Of a DNA stretch of 64,000 nt, positions 1-7,539 are shown in pieces. Numbering within the stretch: position 1 is the first letter of the stretch; the number at the start of each line of letters is the position of its first letter. The stretch comes from Halarchaeum grantii (GTDB lineage Archaea; Halobacteriota; Halobacteria; Halobacteriales; Halobacteriaceae), in contig NZ_BMPF01000003.1 of assembly GCF_014647455.2 (NCBI RefSeq), positions 434,001-498,000 on the forward strand. Direction: 5' to 3'. The notes below the pieces were generated by a model. The model had not been told where the DNA came from, ran no database searches, and saw nothing but the letters and a program-made list of their open reading frames with translations. The position numbers and the translations under genes are program-made.

Positions 1-13
1 AGACCGGTCGGAG

Positions 14-30
14 AGCGGACGCAGTGTACG
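14..30 (+). repeat. origin recognition box-like repeat A1 (degenerate)
   Basis: Contains GCGGACGCAGTG, matching the core GCGGAC-N3-GTG shared by the other copies. The G-rich tail is poorly kept. It lies close to the window edge, so more copies may exist to the left. Confidence 0.4.
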
Positions 31-38
31 GCGAATCG

Positions 39-55
39 AACACCACCGTGTCCGG
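39..55 (-). repeat. origin recognition box-like repeat A2
   Basis: On the minus strand it reads CCGGACACGGTGGTGTT, a good match to the core and tail of the set. It is inverted relative to the copy at 14-30. Confidence 0.5.
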
Positions 56-280
56 AGAAAAAGTCCGTTTCAGGCACTATATCACTCGATCTATCGAGTT
101 CGGGGCGTGGTGGTGGGGGGACACCGGTCCGTCCGGGATACCGCCGAGCCCTGAGCGCGGAAAGGGAGGAGGAGAGGAAACCGACGGAAGCGGTGGTCGA
201 GCGGGCGTCGGGACGAGAATCGGGACGTCGAGATACCGGCGGACAGCGCTGGTGGGGAGCCGGGACGCGCCCGACCGTGG

Positions 281-300
281 ACACACCACTATGTCCGCTG
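281..300 (-). repeat. origin recognition box-like repeat A3
   Basis: On the minus strand it reads CAGCGGACATAGTGGTGTGT, a full match to the core plus G-rich tail. It lies left of the AT-rich core in the same orientation as the copy at 341-365. Confidence 0.6.
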
Positions 301-340
301 TTCTGTGGAGTGGGCGGAATGCGACGGCCACCGGGGGGGG

Positions 341-365
341 ACACTCACCCCACTTTGTCCGCAGT
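341..365 (-). repeat. origin recognition box-like repeat A4
   Basis: The minus strand holds ACTGCGGACAAAGTGGGGTG, taken here as the best copy. It shares the 14-base run ACTGCGGACAAAGTGG with the inverted copy at 610-636. The two flank the AT-rich core symmetrically. Confidence 0.7.
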
Positions 366-469
366 AACGACGGGAGAAGACCGGGTGGGGGAACGGGATG
401 CGGCAATACGTGCCGCCGCGGTTCGGGAAGGATTGAAGCAACAGAGAAGAGAGAAGAAGACAAGGAGAA

Positions 470-575
470 GAATAGTTTGATAGAAGACATATCTTCATTC
501 TATATGTTCTATTTTGTTCGCAGTGCGGATACTGTTTTGTTTTCTCTTTATTCAATCTTTTCCCTCATCTAGAGT
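470..575. other. AT-rich duplex-unwinding element of origin A
   Basis: A stretch rich in A and T (for example TTCTATATGTTCTATTTTG) in an otherwise very GC-rich sequence, sitting between inverted repeats at 341-365 and 610-636. Position and composition suggest the unwinding site. A degenerate repeat core (GTGCGGATACTGTT) lies inside it. Confidence 0.6.
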
Positions 576-609
576 CCTCTCTTCCACCCCCTCCCTCCCT
601 TTCGCCAGT

Positions 610-636
610 ACTGCGGACAAAGTGGAGGGGGTGTGT
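610..636 (+). repeat. origin recognition box-like repeat A5
   Basis: Reads ACTGCGGACAAAGTGGAG followed by a G run and GTGTGT. It is the mirror partner of the copy at 341-365 across the AT-rich core. Confidence 0.7.
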
Positions 637-689
637 TAGCCGACACCGTTATCCGTCTTCGATAGGCCTTCAAGTGAACTCGGAACAGC

Positions 690-727
690 GGACGCTCCGG
701 ACACTCCGGACACTCCGGACGCGGTGG
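690..727 (+). repeat. tandem 9-base repeats running into a half recognition box
   Basis: Three units GGACGCTCC, GGACACTCC and GGACACTCC follow each other without gaps and run into GGACGCGGTGG, a half copy of the origin A repeat. The array ends two bases before the TATA-like box of the cdc6 gene, so initiator binding could control that promoter. Confidence 0.55.
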
Positions 728-728
728 C

Positions 729-735
729 TTTATTG
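729..735 (+). promoter_or_regulatory. TATA-like box of cdc6 gene 1
   Basis: TTTATTG is centred 28 bases before the ATG at 760. This spacing fits a leaderless transcript starting at or near that ATG and supports that start over the in-frame GTG at 724. Confidence 0.6.
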
Positions 736-759
736 TGGTCGGCGGTCTGGGACGTTCGC

Positions 760-2079
760 ATGGGGCTCTTCGAGCGGGACACCGACATCTATCGGGACCG
801 CGACGCACTCCGGGAGGACTACCAGCCAGCCGAACTCGTCGGGCGGGACGAGGAACTCTCAACCTACACGTCCGCCCTCCAGCCGGTCATCAACGGCGAA
901 CAGCCGAACAACGTCTTCCTCTACGGGAAGACGGGCGTCGGGAAGACTGCGGCGACGCGCTACCTCCTCGACCACCTCCGCGAGGACGCCGACGAGTACG
1001 ACGACATCGCCCTCGACATCATCTTCCTCAACTGCGACGGCCTCTCCTCCTCCTACCAGGTCGCCACCCACCTCGTGAACGAACTGCGCGCCGAGCACAA
1101 CCAGATCAGTACGACGGGCTACCCGCTCGCGACGGTCTACGAGATGCTCTGGGAGGACCTCGACTCGCACGGCGGCACGGTCCTCATCGTCCTCGACGAG
1201 ATCGACAACATCGGCGACGACTCCATCCTCTATCAACTCCCGCGCGCTCGCGCGAACGGCAAACTCGAGGACACCCAAGTGGGCCTCATCGGCATCTCGA
1301 ACGACTTCTCCTTCCGCGACGACCTCTCGCCGAAGGTGAAGTCCTCGCTCTGCGAGAACGAGATCCACTTCCCCGCGTACGACGCCACCGACCTGAAGGC
1401 CATCCTGAAACAGCGCGCGGACGTCGCGTTTCACGACGGCGTCCTCGACGACGGCGTTATCCCGCTCTGTGCGGCCTACGGCGCGAAGGACGCCGGTGAC
1501 GCCCGCCAATCCATCGACCTCCTGATGAAGGCGGGCGACGTCGCGCGCGACGACGAGGCCACCACCGTCACCGAGGACCACGTCGACCGTGGGCGCACCG
1601 CGCTCGAACGCGGCCGCATCGAGGAGGGCATTCGAGGGCTCACCGAGCACGGCCACCTCGTGCTCTACGCGCTCGTGACGAACGACCTCGAGGGCGAGAC
1701 GCCGATCCGCTCGCGCGACGTCCGCCCGCGCTACACGCGCTTCGCCGAACTCGCGAACCGCGACCCGCTCGTCCCCCGCCGTATGCGCGATCACCTGAGC
1801 GAGCTCGCGATGCTCGGCATCATCTCGGTCACGGAGCGCAACGAGGGGCGACGCGGCGGCACCTACCGCGAGTACGAACTCGACATGCCGGTCCAGCAGG
1901 TCCTGAGCGCGCTCTCGGAGACCGTCGAACTCGTCGGCGTTCACGAGTCGGTCGTCGAACTCGCGACGGACGTGATGCCGGACGTCGCGGCGGCGGCCGC
2001 CGCGAGCGCGGAGGCGGACGGCGAGGGTGAGGACGCGGACGACGACCACGAGGACGCCTCCCTCGCCTCCTTCGAGTAG
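760..2079 (+). CDS. cdc6: Orc1/Cdc6 family replication initiator 1
   Basis: An AAA+ ATPase that recognises origin repeats and starts replication. The 439-residue protein has Walker A GKTGVGKT at about 56-63, Walker B VLDEID at about 144-149, a sensor 1 region near 175-183 (GLIGISN), a sensor 2 arginine in GDAR near 249, and a C-terminal winged-helix region from about 300. The tail after residue 410 is alanine- and acid-rich and probably disordered. The ATG at 760 is chosen because a TATA-like box lies 28 bases upstream. Repeats lie on both sides of the gene. Its family role is secure. That it acts on these particular repeats is inferred from position. Confidence 0.93.
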   Translation: MGLFERDTDIYRDRDALREDYQPAELVGRDEELSTYTSALQPVINGEQPNNVFLYGKTGVGKTAATRYLLDHLREDADEYDDIALDIIFLNCDGLSSSYQVATHLVNELRAEHNQISTTGYPLATVYEMLWEDLDSHGGTVLIVLDEIDNIGDDSILYQLPRARANGKLEDTQVGLIGISNDFSFRDDLSPKVKSSLCENEIHFPAYDATDLKAILKQRADVAFHDGVLDDGVIPLCAAYGAKDAGDARQSIDLLMKAGDVARDDEATTVTEDHVDRGRTALERGRIEEGIRGLTEHGHLVLYALVTNDLEGETPIRSRDVRPRYTRFAELANRDPLVPRRMRDHLSELAMLGIISVTERNEGRRGGTYREYELDMPVQQVLSALSETVELVGVHESVVELATDVMPDVAAAAAASAEADGEGEDADDDHEDASLASFE

Positions 2080-2097
2080 CGCGTCCGAGCGAACCCG

Positions 2098-2120
2098 ATT
2101 ACTGCGGACGCGGTGGGGTA
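2098..2120 (+). repeat. origin recognition box-like repeat A6
   Basis: Contains ACTGCGGACGCGGTGGGGT, just downstream of cdc6 gene 1 in the same orientation as the copy at 610-636. Confidence 0.62.
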
Positions 2121-2227
2121 TACGGAACCCTTATCTGTCTGTATGGAAGTCCGAGGGCGGACCAGCGGCTGACACCCGCACATTGAACACCGGAAAACCC
2201 GCTGAGAGCCGCGTCTCAACCGTCGAT

Positions 2228-2250
2228 ACAGCGGACGAGGTGGTGTTCGG
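2228..2250 (+). repeat. origin recognition box-like repeat A7
   Basis: Contains ACAGCGGACGAGGTGGTGTT. The 2080-2305 gap between cdc6 and the next gene holds only this copy, the copy at 2098-2120 and no plausible ORF. Confidence 0.62.
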
Positions 2251-2305
2251 TTCGGCGTCGTGACGAACCGAAAGCGGTCTGAACCGGCCCGCCCTAGCCC
2301 GGGTG

Positions 2306-3124
2306 ATGCGTGTGCTCGTCACGGGCGCGACCGACCGATACGGCTACGCCGCCGCACGGGCGCTCGATGACGCCGGTATCGACGCCGTGGTGCTCACCCG
2401 TGACACCGATTCGCCGGCCGCGCGAGCGCTCACGGCGCACGGTCTCGACGTCGTGCACGGCCGGCGCGACCAACTCGACCACGTCGAGGACGCGCTCGCC
2501 GACGCGGACGGCGCCTTCCTCTCCGTCGGAACCGGGTCGGCGCGCACCACCACGGAGCGGGGCGAGACCCTCGTTCGCGCCGTCGAACGAACCGGGACGC
2601 CCGCCGTCCACGCCTCGGTGTTCGGCGCGGACGAGCGCCCCGGCGTCCGCTGTGTCGACGTCCGCGCGAGCGTCGACGCCGACCTCGCCGAGCGAGGCGT
2701 CCCGCACGTCTCCCTCCGGCCGGGCATCCCGCTCGACGCCTTCGAGCGCGTCCGCGAGACCGTCGAGGCGGAGGGACGACTCCCCTTCCCGCTCGAGGGC
2801 CACGCCCGCGCGGCGTTCACCGACCCCCGCGACGTCGGCCGCGCGACGGCCGCAGTCTTCCGAGGGGACATAGCGGGGTCCGAGCGCCTCCCCGTGGTCG
2901 GCGGGACGCACTCGCTCTACGACGTCGCGACCGCGCTCGAAGCCGTCACCGGGGAGTCGGTGCGCGCGGACCCGCGACCCCCGACGGACGCGCCGCGTTC
3001 GCTCACCGCCTTCTACCGATGGGTGAACGAGGGCGCACTGCTCGCCCCTTCGGGCGCGCTCACCGAGCGGTACGGCGTCGAGACGGCCGCGCTCGCCGAC
3101 TACTTCGAGCGACGCGACTGGTGA
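2306..3124 (+). CDS. NmrA-like atypical short-chain dehydrogenase
   Basis: A 272-residue Rossmann protein starting MRVLVTGATDRYG, with the glycine-rich nucleotide-binding motif in the first 13 residues. The pattern fits the NmrA/YwnB atypical SDR group, which binds NAD(P) and acts as a redox sensor or as a reductase on unknown substrates. There is no SDR catalytic YxxxK in the usual place. The ATG at 2306 is preferred over the adjacent GTG at 2303. The gene converges on nikR with a one-base gap. Its substrate is unknown. Confidence 0.75.
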   Translation: MRVLVTGATDRYGYAAARALDDAGIDAVVLTRDTDSPAARALTAHGLDVVHGRRDQLDHVEDALADADGAFLSVGTGSARTTTERGETLVRAVERTGTPAVHASVFGADERPGVRCVDVRASVDADLAERGVPHVSLRPGIPLDAFERVRETVEAEGRLPFPLEGHARAAFTDPRDVGRATAAVFRGDIAGSERLPVVGGTHSLYDVATALEAVTGESVRADPRPPTDAPRSLTAFYRWVNEGALLAPSGALTERYGVETAALADYFERRDW

Positions 3125-3125
3125 G

Positions 3126-3545
3126 TCAGGCGAACGGCCCGACGTCGTCAACCGGTGTGACCGAGTAATCGACGGTGAGGGTGTCCTTCGTCGCGCGGAC
3201 CTTCCCGACGAACGTCGAGATGTCCGCGAGCTCCCCTTCGAGGATGAACAGCTCCATGCAGTGATGGTCGCCGACGTGACTGTGGAAGTTCGCGGCGACG
3301 AGGCTCTCGTTCTCGTGGCGCAGATGCATCATCTTCTCCTCGACGGTCGTCGTCTCGTAGTCGAACATCACGGTGACGACGGCCATCAGCTCGCGGTCTT
3401 CGAGGCGTTTGTCCTCGAACTCGCCGAGGAGGTTGCGTGCGGCCTCGCGGACGACTTCCGAGCGGCCGGTGTAGCCGTGCTCGTCCGCGAACTCGTCGAT
3501 GCGGTCGGCGAGTTCGTCCGGCATGGAGATGGAGACAACGGTCAT
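3126..3545 (-). CDS. nikR: nickel-responsive regulator NikR
   Basis: A 139-residue protein with an N-terminal ribbon-helix-helix ([22 protein letters not shown] binding) and a C-terminal ACT-like metal domain. The nickel ligands match those of Escherichia coli NikR with numbering shifted by one: His77, His88, His90 and Cys96 (NFHSH and HHC). NikR represses nickel uptake genes when nickel is plentiful. No nickel importer lies in this window, but a nickel-dependent urease does. A TATA-like box on the minus strand near 3572 gives leaderless spacing. Confidence 0.92.
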   Translation of the reverse strand: MTVVSISMPDELADRIDEFADEHGYTGRSEVVREAARNLLGEFEDKRLEDRELMAVVTVMFDYETTTVEEKMMHLRHENESLVAANFHSHVGDHHCMELFILEGELADISTFVGKVRATKDTLTVDYSVTPVDDVGPFA

Positions 3546-3591
3546 GGCTAGTAACTCGGCGCCGCTCGAATAATAAGGATTGCCCGTCGCG

Positions 3592-3807
3592 CTAGTGCGT
3601 CGTGTGCGACTCGTGGTCGGACGTCGGGTGTCGCCACGCTTCGAGCGTGTAAATCCCGAGCGCGGCGAGCGCGACGAGCGCGGCGGCGGCGATGACGTAG
3701 AAGAGCGCCATCGACTGCACGCCCACGACGATGACGAGGACGAGCGCGATTATCTCGGCGACCGCGGCGACGCCGAAGATGCCGAACGCGAGGTCTTGTA
3801 ACTCCAT
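3592..3807 (-). CDS. small two-helix membrane protein with His-rich tail
   Basis: An unrecognised 71-residue protein. It has two hydrophobic segments (about 8-30 and 33-52) and a hydrophilic C-terminus with four histidines (HESHTTH at the end). Codon use has the strong C/G third position of its neighbours, and a TATA-like box lies about 26 bases before the ATG, so it is probably real. It lies upstream of nikR on the same strand. A link to metal is only a guess from position and the histidines. Confidence 0.6.
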   Translation of the reverse strand: MELQDLAFGIFGVAAVAEIIALVLVIVVGVQSMALFYVIAAAALVALAALGIYTLEAWRHPTSDHESHTTH

Positions 3808-3894
3808 ATCCGCCGATACTGTCGAAACCCGCTTATTCGTGTCGGTCCGCGAGCGGCGACCGGTCCTGCGCCCCTCCGAGGGCTATCGCCCGTC

Positions 3895-4152
3895 TCAACG
3901 CATATGCCGGAGGTGGCGGCGGTGCTTCGAGCGCGCGATCATGAAGACGAACGCGCCGAACGCCATCGTGAGGAAGCTCATTCCGACGATGATCGCGGCG
4001 ACCGTGAGCGTCGACGACGAGATGATCTCGATGCCCTGTACGACGGCCATCGGGTCCCCGATGAGTTCGTTGAGGAAGATGACGCAGCCGACGCAGAGGC
4101 CGATACAGCCCGCGACCATCATCGAGAAGGAGTAGACGCCGCTGTTCAACAC
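3895..4152 (-). CDS. small two-helix membrane protein
   Basis: An unrecognised 85-residue protein with two hydrophobic segments (about 8-28 and 46-73), two cysteines in the first (CIGLCVGC region) and a basic tail with several histidines (HRRHLRHMR). It lies 87 bases upstream of the other tiny membrane gene on the same strand and may be co-expressed with it. The start is uncertain because MMVAGC at residue 11 is an alternative. Confidence 0.5.
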   Translation of the reverse strand: MLNSGVYSFSMMVAGCIGLCVGCVIFLNELIGDPMAVVQGIEIISSSTLTVAAIIVGMSFLTMAFGAFVFMIARSKHRRHLRHMR

Positions 4153-4324
4153 GGCGTCCGGACGTTCCAGTGGGCGGCGGTACCGACCACTGAGCGCGTC
4201 CCTCCCTCCATCACTATATCGATCTGATTAGTCTCCAGCAGTAATAACTCTTCGCCGAGCGCCGTACACGGACGAACCCACCGGAGTCCGGGGGTTCAAG
4301 CCGCCGGCACCCCATTCGATTCGT

Positions 4325-5131
4325 ATGCCCATCGAGATGCCGCGCCTCGGACTCGGGACGTACACCGACGACGACCAGGAGGGCCGCTACGACGCCGTCA
4401 AGACCGCCCTCGACGTCGGCTATCGGCACATCGACACCGCGCAGGTCTACGAAAACGAGGAGTATGTCGGCGCCGCGATAGCGGACTCGGACGTCGCGCG
4501 CGAGGACGTCTTCCTCGCGACGAAGACCGTCCACCACGACGTCCCCGAGTCCCCCGGGGACGTCCGGGACGCCATCGAGGGCTGTCTCGAACGCCTCGGC
4601 ACGAACTACGTCGACCTGCTCTACGTCCACTGGCCGACCGGCGTCTACGACGCCGAGGCCGTCCTCGGCGCCTATCAGGACGCCCACGACGACGGACTCG
4701 TCGAGCATATCGGCGTCTCGAACTTCCTCCCCGAGCACCTCGAGGAAGCCCGTGAGGTCCTCGACGTCCCGATCGCCGCCCACCAGTTCGAGATGCATCC
4801 GCTCCTCCCGCAGGACGAACTCCGCGCGGACGCCCGCGAACACGGCTATTGGGCGGTCGCCTACTCCCCGGTCGCACAGGGCCGCGTCGCCGACCTCGAC
4901 CCCGTCGTCGAGGCCGCCGACGCCCACGACGCCTCCCCGTATCAGGTCGCGCTCGCGTGGCTCCTCTCGAAGGAGAACGTCGCCGCCGTCCCGCGCGCGA
5001 CGGGCCGCGCGCACATCGCCGATAACTACGGCGCGCGCGACCTCGAGTTGACCGCCTCGGAGGTCGCGGCCATCGACGCCATCGAGGACCGCGAGCGCCT
5101 CATCGACCCCGAGTGGGCGCCCTGGAACTGA
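4325..5131 (+). CDS. aldo/keto reductase (paralog 1)
   Basis: A 268-residue NADPH-dependent (beta/alpha)8 reductase of the AKR5-like type. The catalytic tetrad is visible: Asp in HIDTAQ, Tyr in QVYENE, Lys in ATKTVHH and His in YVHWP. The cofactor-binding region near LAWLLSKENV follows, and then a conserved end (APWN). A TATA-like TTCAAG at about 4295-4300 gives leaderless spacing to the ATG. Two close paralogs lie at 38117-38914 and 44081-44914. Its substrate is unknown. Confidence 0.88.
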   Translation: MPIEMPRLGLGTYTDDDQEGRYDAVKTALDVGYRHIDTAQVYENEEYVGAAIADSDVAREDVFLATKTVHHDVPESPGDVRDAIEGCLERLGTNYVDLLYVHWPTGVYDAEAVLGAYQDAHDDGLVEHIGVSNFLPEHLEEAREVLDVPIAAHQFEMHPLLPQDELRADAREHGYWAVAYSPVAQGRVADLDPVVEAADAHDASPYQVALAWLLSKENVAAVPRATGRAHIADNYGARDLELTASEVAAIDAIEDRERLIDPEWAPWN

Positions 5132-5251
5132 CGCGCGCTGACCACGGGGCCGGGTGGTCGACGGCGCGGGGCGTGAGCGCGTCTCGTCGGCCATCAGCCG
5201 GCCGATTCGGGAGGGGACAAATCCTTAACGGTGGAAACCCGATCCACCTAC

Positions 5252-6103
5252 ATGATTGATGAGGCGGTACAGGACATCGAGGAGATGCGGTCGCAGAGCG
5301 CCTCCGTCGTCGCTGTCAAGGCCGCCCGCGCGCTCGAAGAGCTCGTCCACCGCGACCACTACACGGTCGAGGAGGGGCTCCGGTCGCTCGAGCGCAACAG
5401 CAACGCGCTCCGGCGCGCGAGCCCATCGCACACGCTCCTGCACACCACCCAGAAGCGGATTCTCGAGCGCGTCACGGAGCCCGAGCCGACCGACGTCGAG
5501 GAGATGACCGCCAGACTCCGCACGACCATTCGCGACGTCGTCGCCGACGTCCAGACGAGCAAGGAGCGAGCGGCGGCGGAGGCCGCCAGAACCCTCTCCG
5601 ACGGCGACACCGTCCTCACCCACGAGAGCTCCTCGACGGTCATCGCGACGCTCGAACACGCCCTCGAGGACGGGCTGACGCTCGACCTCTACGTCACGGA
5701 AGCGAGACCGCGCTTCCTCGGGCGGCGGACCGCGCGCCGGCTCGCCGACCACGACGCCATCGACGTCACCGTCGTCGTCGACGGCGCCGCCGGCTACTGC
5801 CTCGACGAGTGCGACCGCGTCCTCGTCGGCATGAACTGCTTCGTCGACGACGTCGTCTACAACCGCGTCGGCACCTTCCCCATCGTCACCGCCGCCGACT
5901 ACCACGACGTCCCCGTGACCGTCGTCGGCTCCTCGATGAAGTTCATCGGCTCCGACTTCGTCTTCGAGAACACGCTCCGCTCGCCCGCCGAGGTGCTTCG
6001 GGAGCCGGCGGACGGGTTCTCCGCGCTCAACCCGAGCTACGACGAGACGCCGATCGAACTCCTCGACACCGTCGTCACCGAGGACGGCGCGATGCAGCTG
6101 TAG
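5252..6103 (+). CDS. eIF-2B alpha/ribose-1,5-bisphosphate isomerase-like protein
   Basis: A 283-residue protein of the eIF-2B alpha/beta/delta fold. The family includes translation factor subunits and sugar-phosphate isomerases. Typical motifs are the helical N-terminal half, THESSSTV, YVTEARP and GMNCFVDD. Archaeal members without an eIF-2B exchange role are often ribose-1,5-bisphosphate isomerases of the AMP route, but the sequence does not settle which role applies. The ATG at 5252 is chosen over the GTG at 5231 because TATA-like sequence near 5219-5229 lies 27 bases upstream. Confidence 0.8.
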   Translation: MIDEAVQDIEEMRSQSASVVAVKAARALEELVHRDHYTVEEGLRSLERNSNALRRASPSHTLLHTTQKRILERVTEPEPTDVEEMTARLRTTIRDVVADVQTSKERAAAEAARTLSDGDTVLTHESSSTVIATLEHALEDGLTLDLYVTEARPRFLGRRTARRLADHDAIDVTVVVDGAAGYCLDECDRVLVGMNCFVDDVVYNRVGTFPIVTAADYHDVPVTVVGSSMKFIGSDFVFENTLRSPAEVLREPADGFSALNPSYDETPIELLDTVVTEDGAMQL

Positions 6104-6456
6104 CCCTCCCGAGGCGTCACCGCGGACGGCGCACGCACAGCCCCACTCGAGACGGCGTCTCCCGTTCCTGCTCACGCGCTCGACCGACCACTCGAATCGG
6201 ACTGGACGCGGGGTCTTGCGGGGGTCGTGCGTGCTTTTGTTTCGGTCGAACTGGGAGATACTGGTCGATTCGAGTCTCAGGAACGGGTTTTGGAAGAATC
6301 GCGTCGCGAGTCAGGCCCGTGACCGGCGCGAGCGGCATCGAATCGCCGCCGTTCGGCCGTTCGACGCTCTGAGCCCGTGTGGACTCCTGCGATGTCCGCA
6401 GTGTCGATGGGCCCGGAACGTGTCCCTCGGTCCGCCACGCGGCGACTGTGGGGGCG
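6104..6456. other. gene-free stretch between convergent genes
   Basis: About 350 bases between the eIF-2B-like gene and the end of the sugar importer operon. The T-rich run TTTTGTTTCG near 6235-6244 could end the plus-strand transcript. An 86-codon ORF here has atypical composition and no recognisable motif. No RNA gene was recognised. Confidence 0.4.
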
Positions 6457-7539
6457 TTAGCCCTCCATGCCGCTGAAGGAGAGGCCGCCCTCGATGTAGC
6501 GTTGGGCGACGAGGTAGACGAGCATGATGGGGAGCGCGAACGTGAGTGCGAACGCGGAGAAGCGCGCCCACGGGATGGAGTACTCGCTGACGAGCGAGTA
6601 GAGCCCCACGGGAAGGGTGTAGTTCTGCGTGCCGAGCAGGGTCTGGGCGACGACGAACTCCGTCCAGCCGGTGAGGAAGGTGAAGATGAAGACGGTGGCG
6701 AGGCCGGCCGCGGAGAGCGGGAGGATGACCTCCGTGACGACGCGCCACGTCGGCGCACCGTCGACGATGGCGGCTTCCTCGTAGGAGGTGGGGATGCCGT
6801 CCATGTAGGTCTTCAACAGCCACGTGTTGAACGGGACGGCGGTCGCGGCGTAGTAGACGGAGAGCGCGAGTTTGTTGTCGTTGATGCCGAACTGGACGTA
6901 GACGGTGTAGAGACCGATCAGGAGCGCGATGCCGAGGCCGCCCCCGACCTGCGTCATGAGGACGTAGACGAAGAGCACCTTGCGCCGGAGGATGAACTGG
7001 CGACGCGAGAGCGCGTAGGCGGCGGGGACGACGAGCGCCATCGAGATGAGGACGGTGGGGACGGAGACGGTGATGCTGTTCCAGAGGAAGTGCTTGAACG
7101 CCGAGGGGTTCTCGATGCCGTAGCGCGAGACGTCGAGCAACACGAGTTTCGGCGTGTGGAACGCGAGCGCGAGCTCCGTCCCCGGGATGTTGAGGAGCAC
7201 CGTGTACGCGGGCACGATGAGGTCGCCGACGACCCAGAGGAACGACTTGAGGGTGGGGTTCGCGGGGACGAGTGCGAGGCCGCCCGAGGAGTAGATGGAG
7301 CCGCCGGTGCTGGAGAGGGCGGCCATCAGTATCCAGTAGATGGGGAAGAGAAGCGCGAGGCAGAGCGCGAGCGCGCCGACCGTCGCGAGCAGCGACTTCG
7401 CGGGCCCGCGTGGGGACTGCTCGCCGGCGCGGATCCGCCTGAGGGTGTAGACGGCGTCCCGCCCGGTTTCGACGGGAGCGAGCACGAGCGTGCGGGCGCC
7501 CTCGCCGAGTTTGCCGGCCATGCCGCCGAGGATGCTCAC
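6457..7539 (-). CDS. malG: maltodextrin-type ABC transporter permease (MalG-like)
   Basis: A 360-residue membrane permease of the carbohydrate CUT1 family with six or so hydrophobic segments. The EAA loop that docks the ATPase is at about 253-272 (EEAAIVDGA...ILP). The N-terminus is longer than in most MalG proteins, with about 50 soluble residues, and the first periplasmic loop is also long. The GTG start at 7539 overlaps the stop of the upstream permease by four bases (GTGA), which implies translational coupling. The last gene of the operon malE-malF-malG. The substrate is inferred from the neighbouring amylase genes and TrmB. Confidence 0.82.
   Translation of the reverse strand: MSILGGMAGKLGEGARTLVLAPVETGRDAVYTLRRIRAGEQSPRGPAKSLLATVGALALCLALLFPIYWILMAALSSTGGSIYSSGGLALVPANPTLKSFLWVVGDLIVPAYTVLLNIPGTELALAFHTPKLVLLDVSRYGIENPSAFKHFLWNSITVSVPTVLISMALVVPAAYALSRRQFILRRKVLFVYVLMTQVGGGLGIALLIGLYTVYVQFGINDNKLALSVYYAATAVPFNTWLLKTYMDGIPTSYEEAAIVDGAPTWRVVTEVILPLSAAGLATVFIFTFLTGWTEFVVAQTLLGTQNYTLPVGLYSLVSEYSIPWARFSAFALTFALPIMLVYLVAQRYIEGGLSFSGMEG

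Larger units (their letters stand above)
14..759. other. candidate replication origin A
   Basis: About 750 bases without a convincing gene in front of a cdc6/orc1 gene. The stretch holds repeats of the form ACTGCGGACAAAGTGGGGTG. Minus-strand copies lie left of an AT-rich segment (470-575) and plus-strand copies right of it, so the ACTGCGGAC end points to the AT-rich core and the G-rich end points outward. Further copies follow the gene. Inverted recognition boxes around an AT-rich unwinding element beside an initiator gene is the known haloarchaeal origin layout. Origin activity itself is inferred. ORFs crossing this stretch on both strands are low-complexity and look spurious. Confidence 0.72.

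Noticed and set aside
24-572. ORFs of 88-182 codons on both strands across the left origin region
   Set aside because: Low-complexity, Arg/Gly/Ser-rich translations that run through the recognition boxes and AT-rich core, with no domain and no promoter spacing.
6290-6345. Possible SRP RNA helix 8-like string (GTCAGGCCCG...GAGCGGC)
   Set aside because: The conserved GGAAG loop and GAGCAGC bulge are absent and no long pairing fits. It was not called as an RNA gene.
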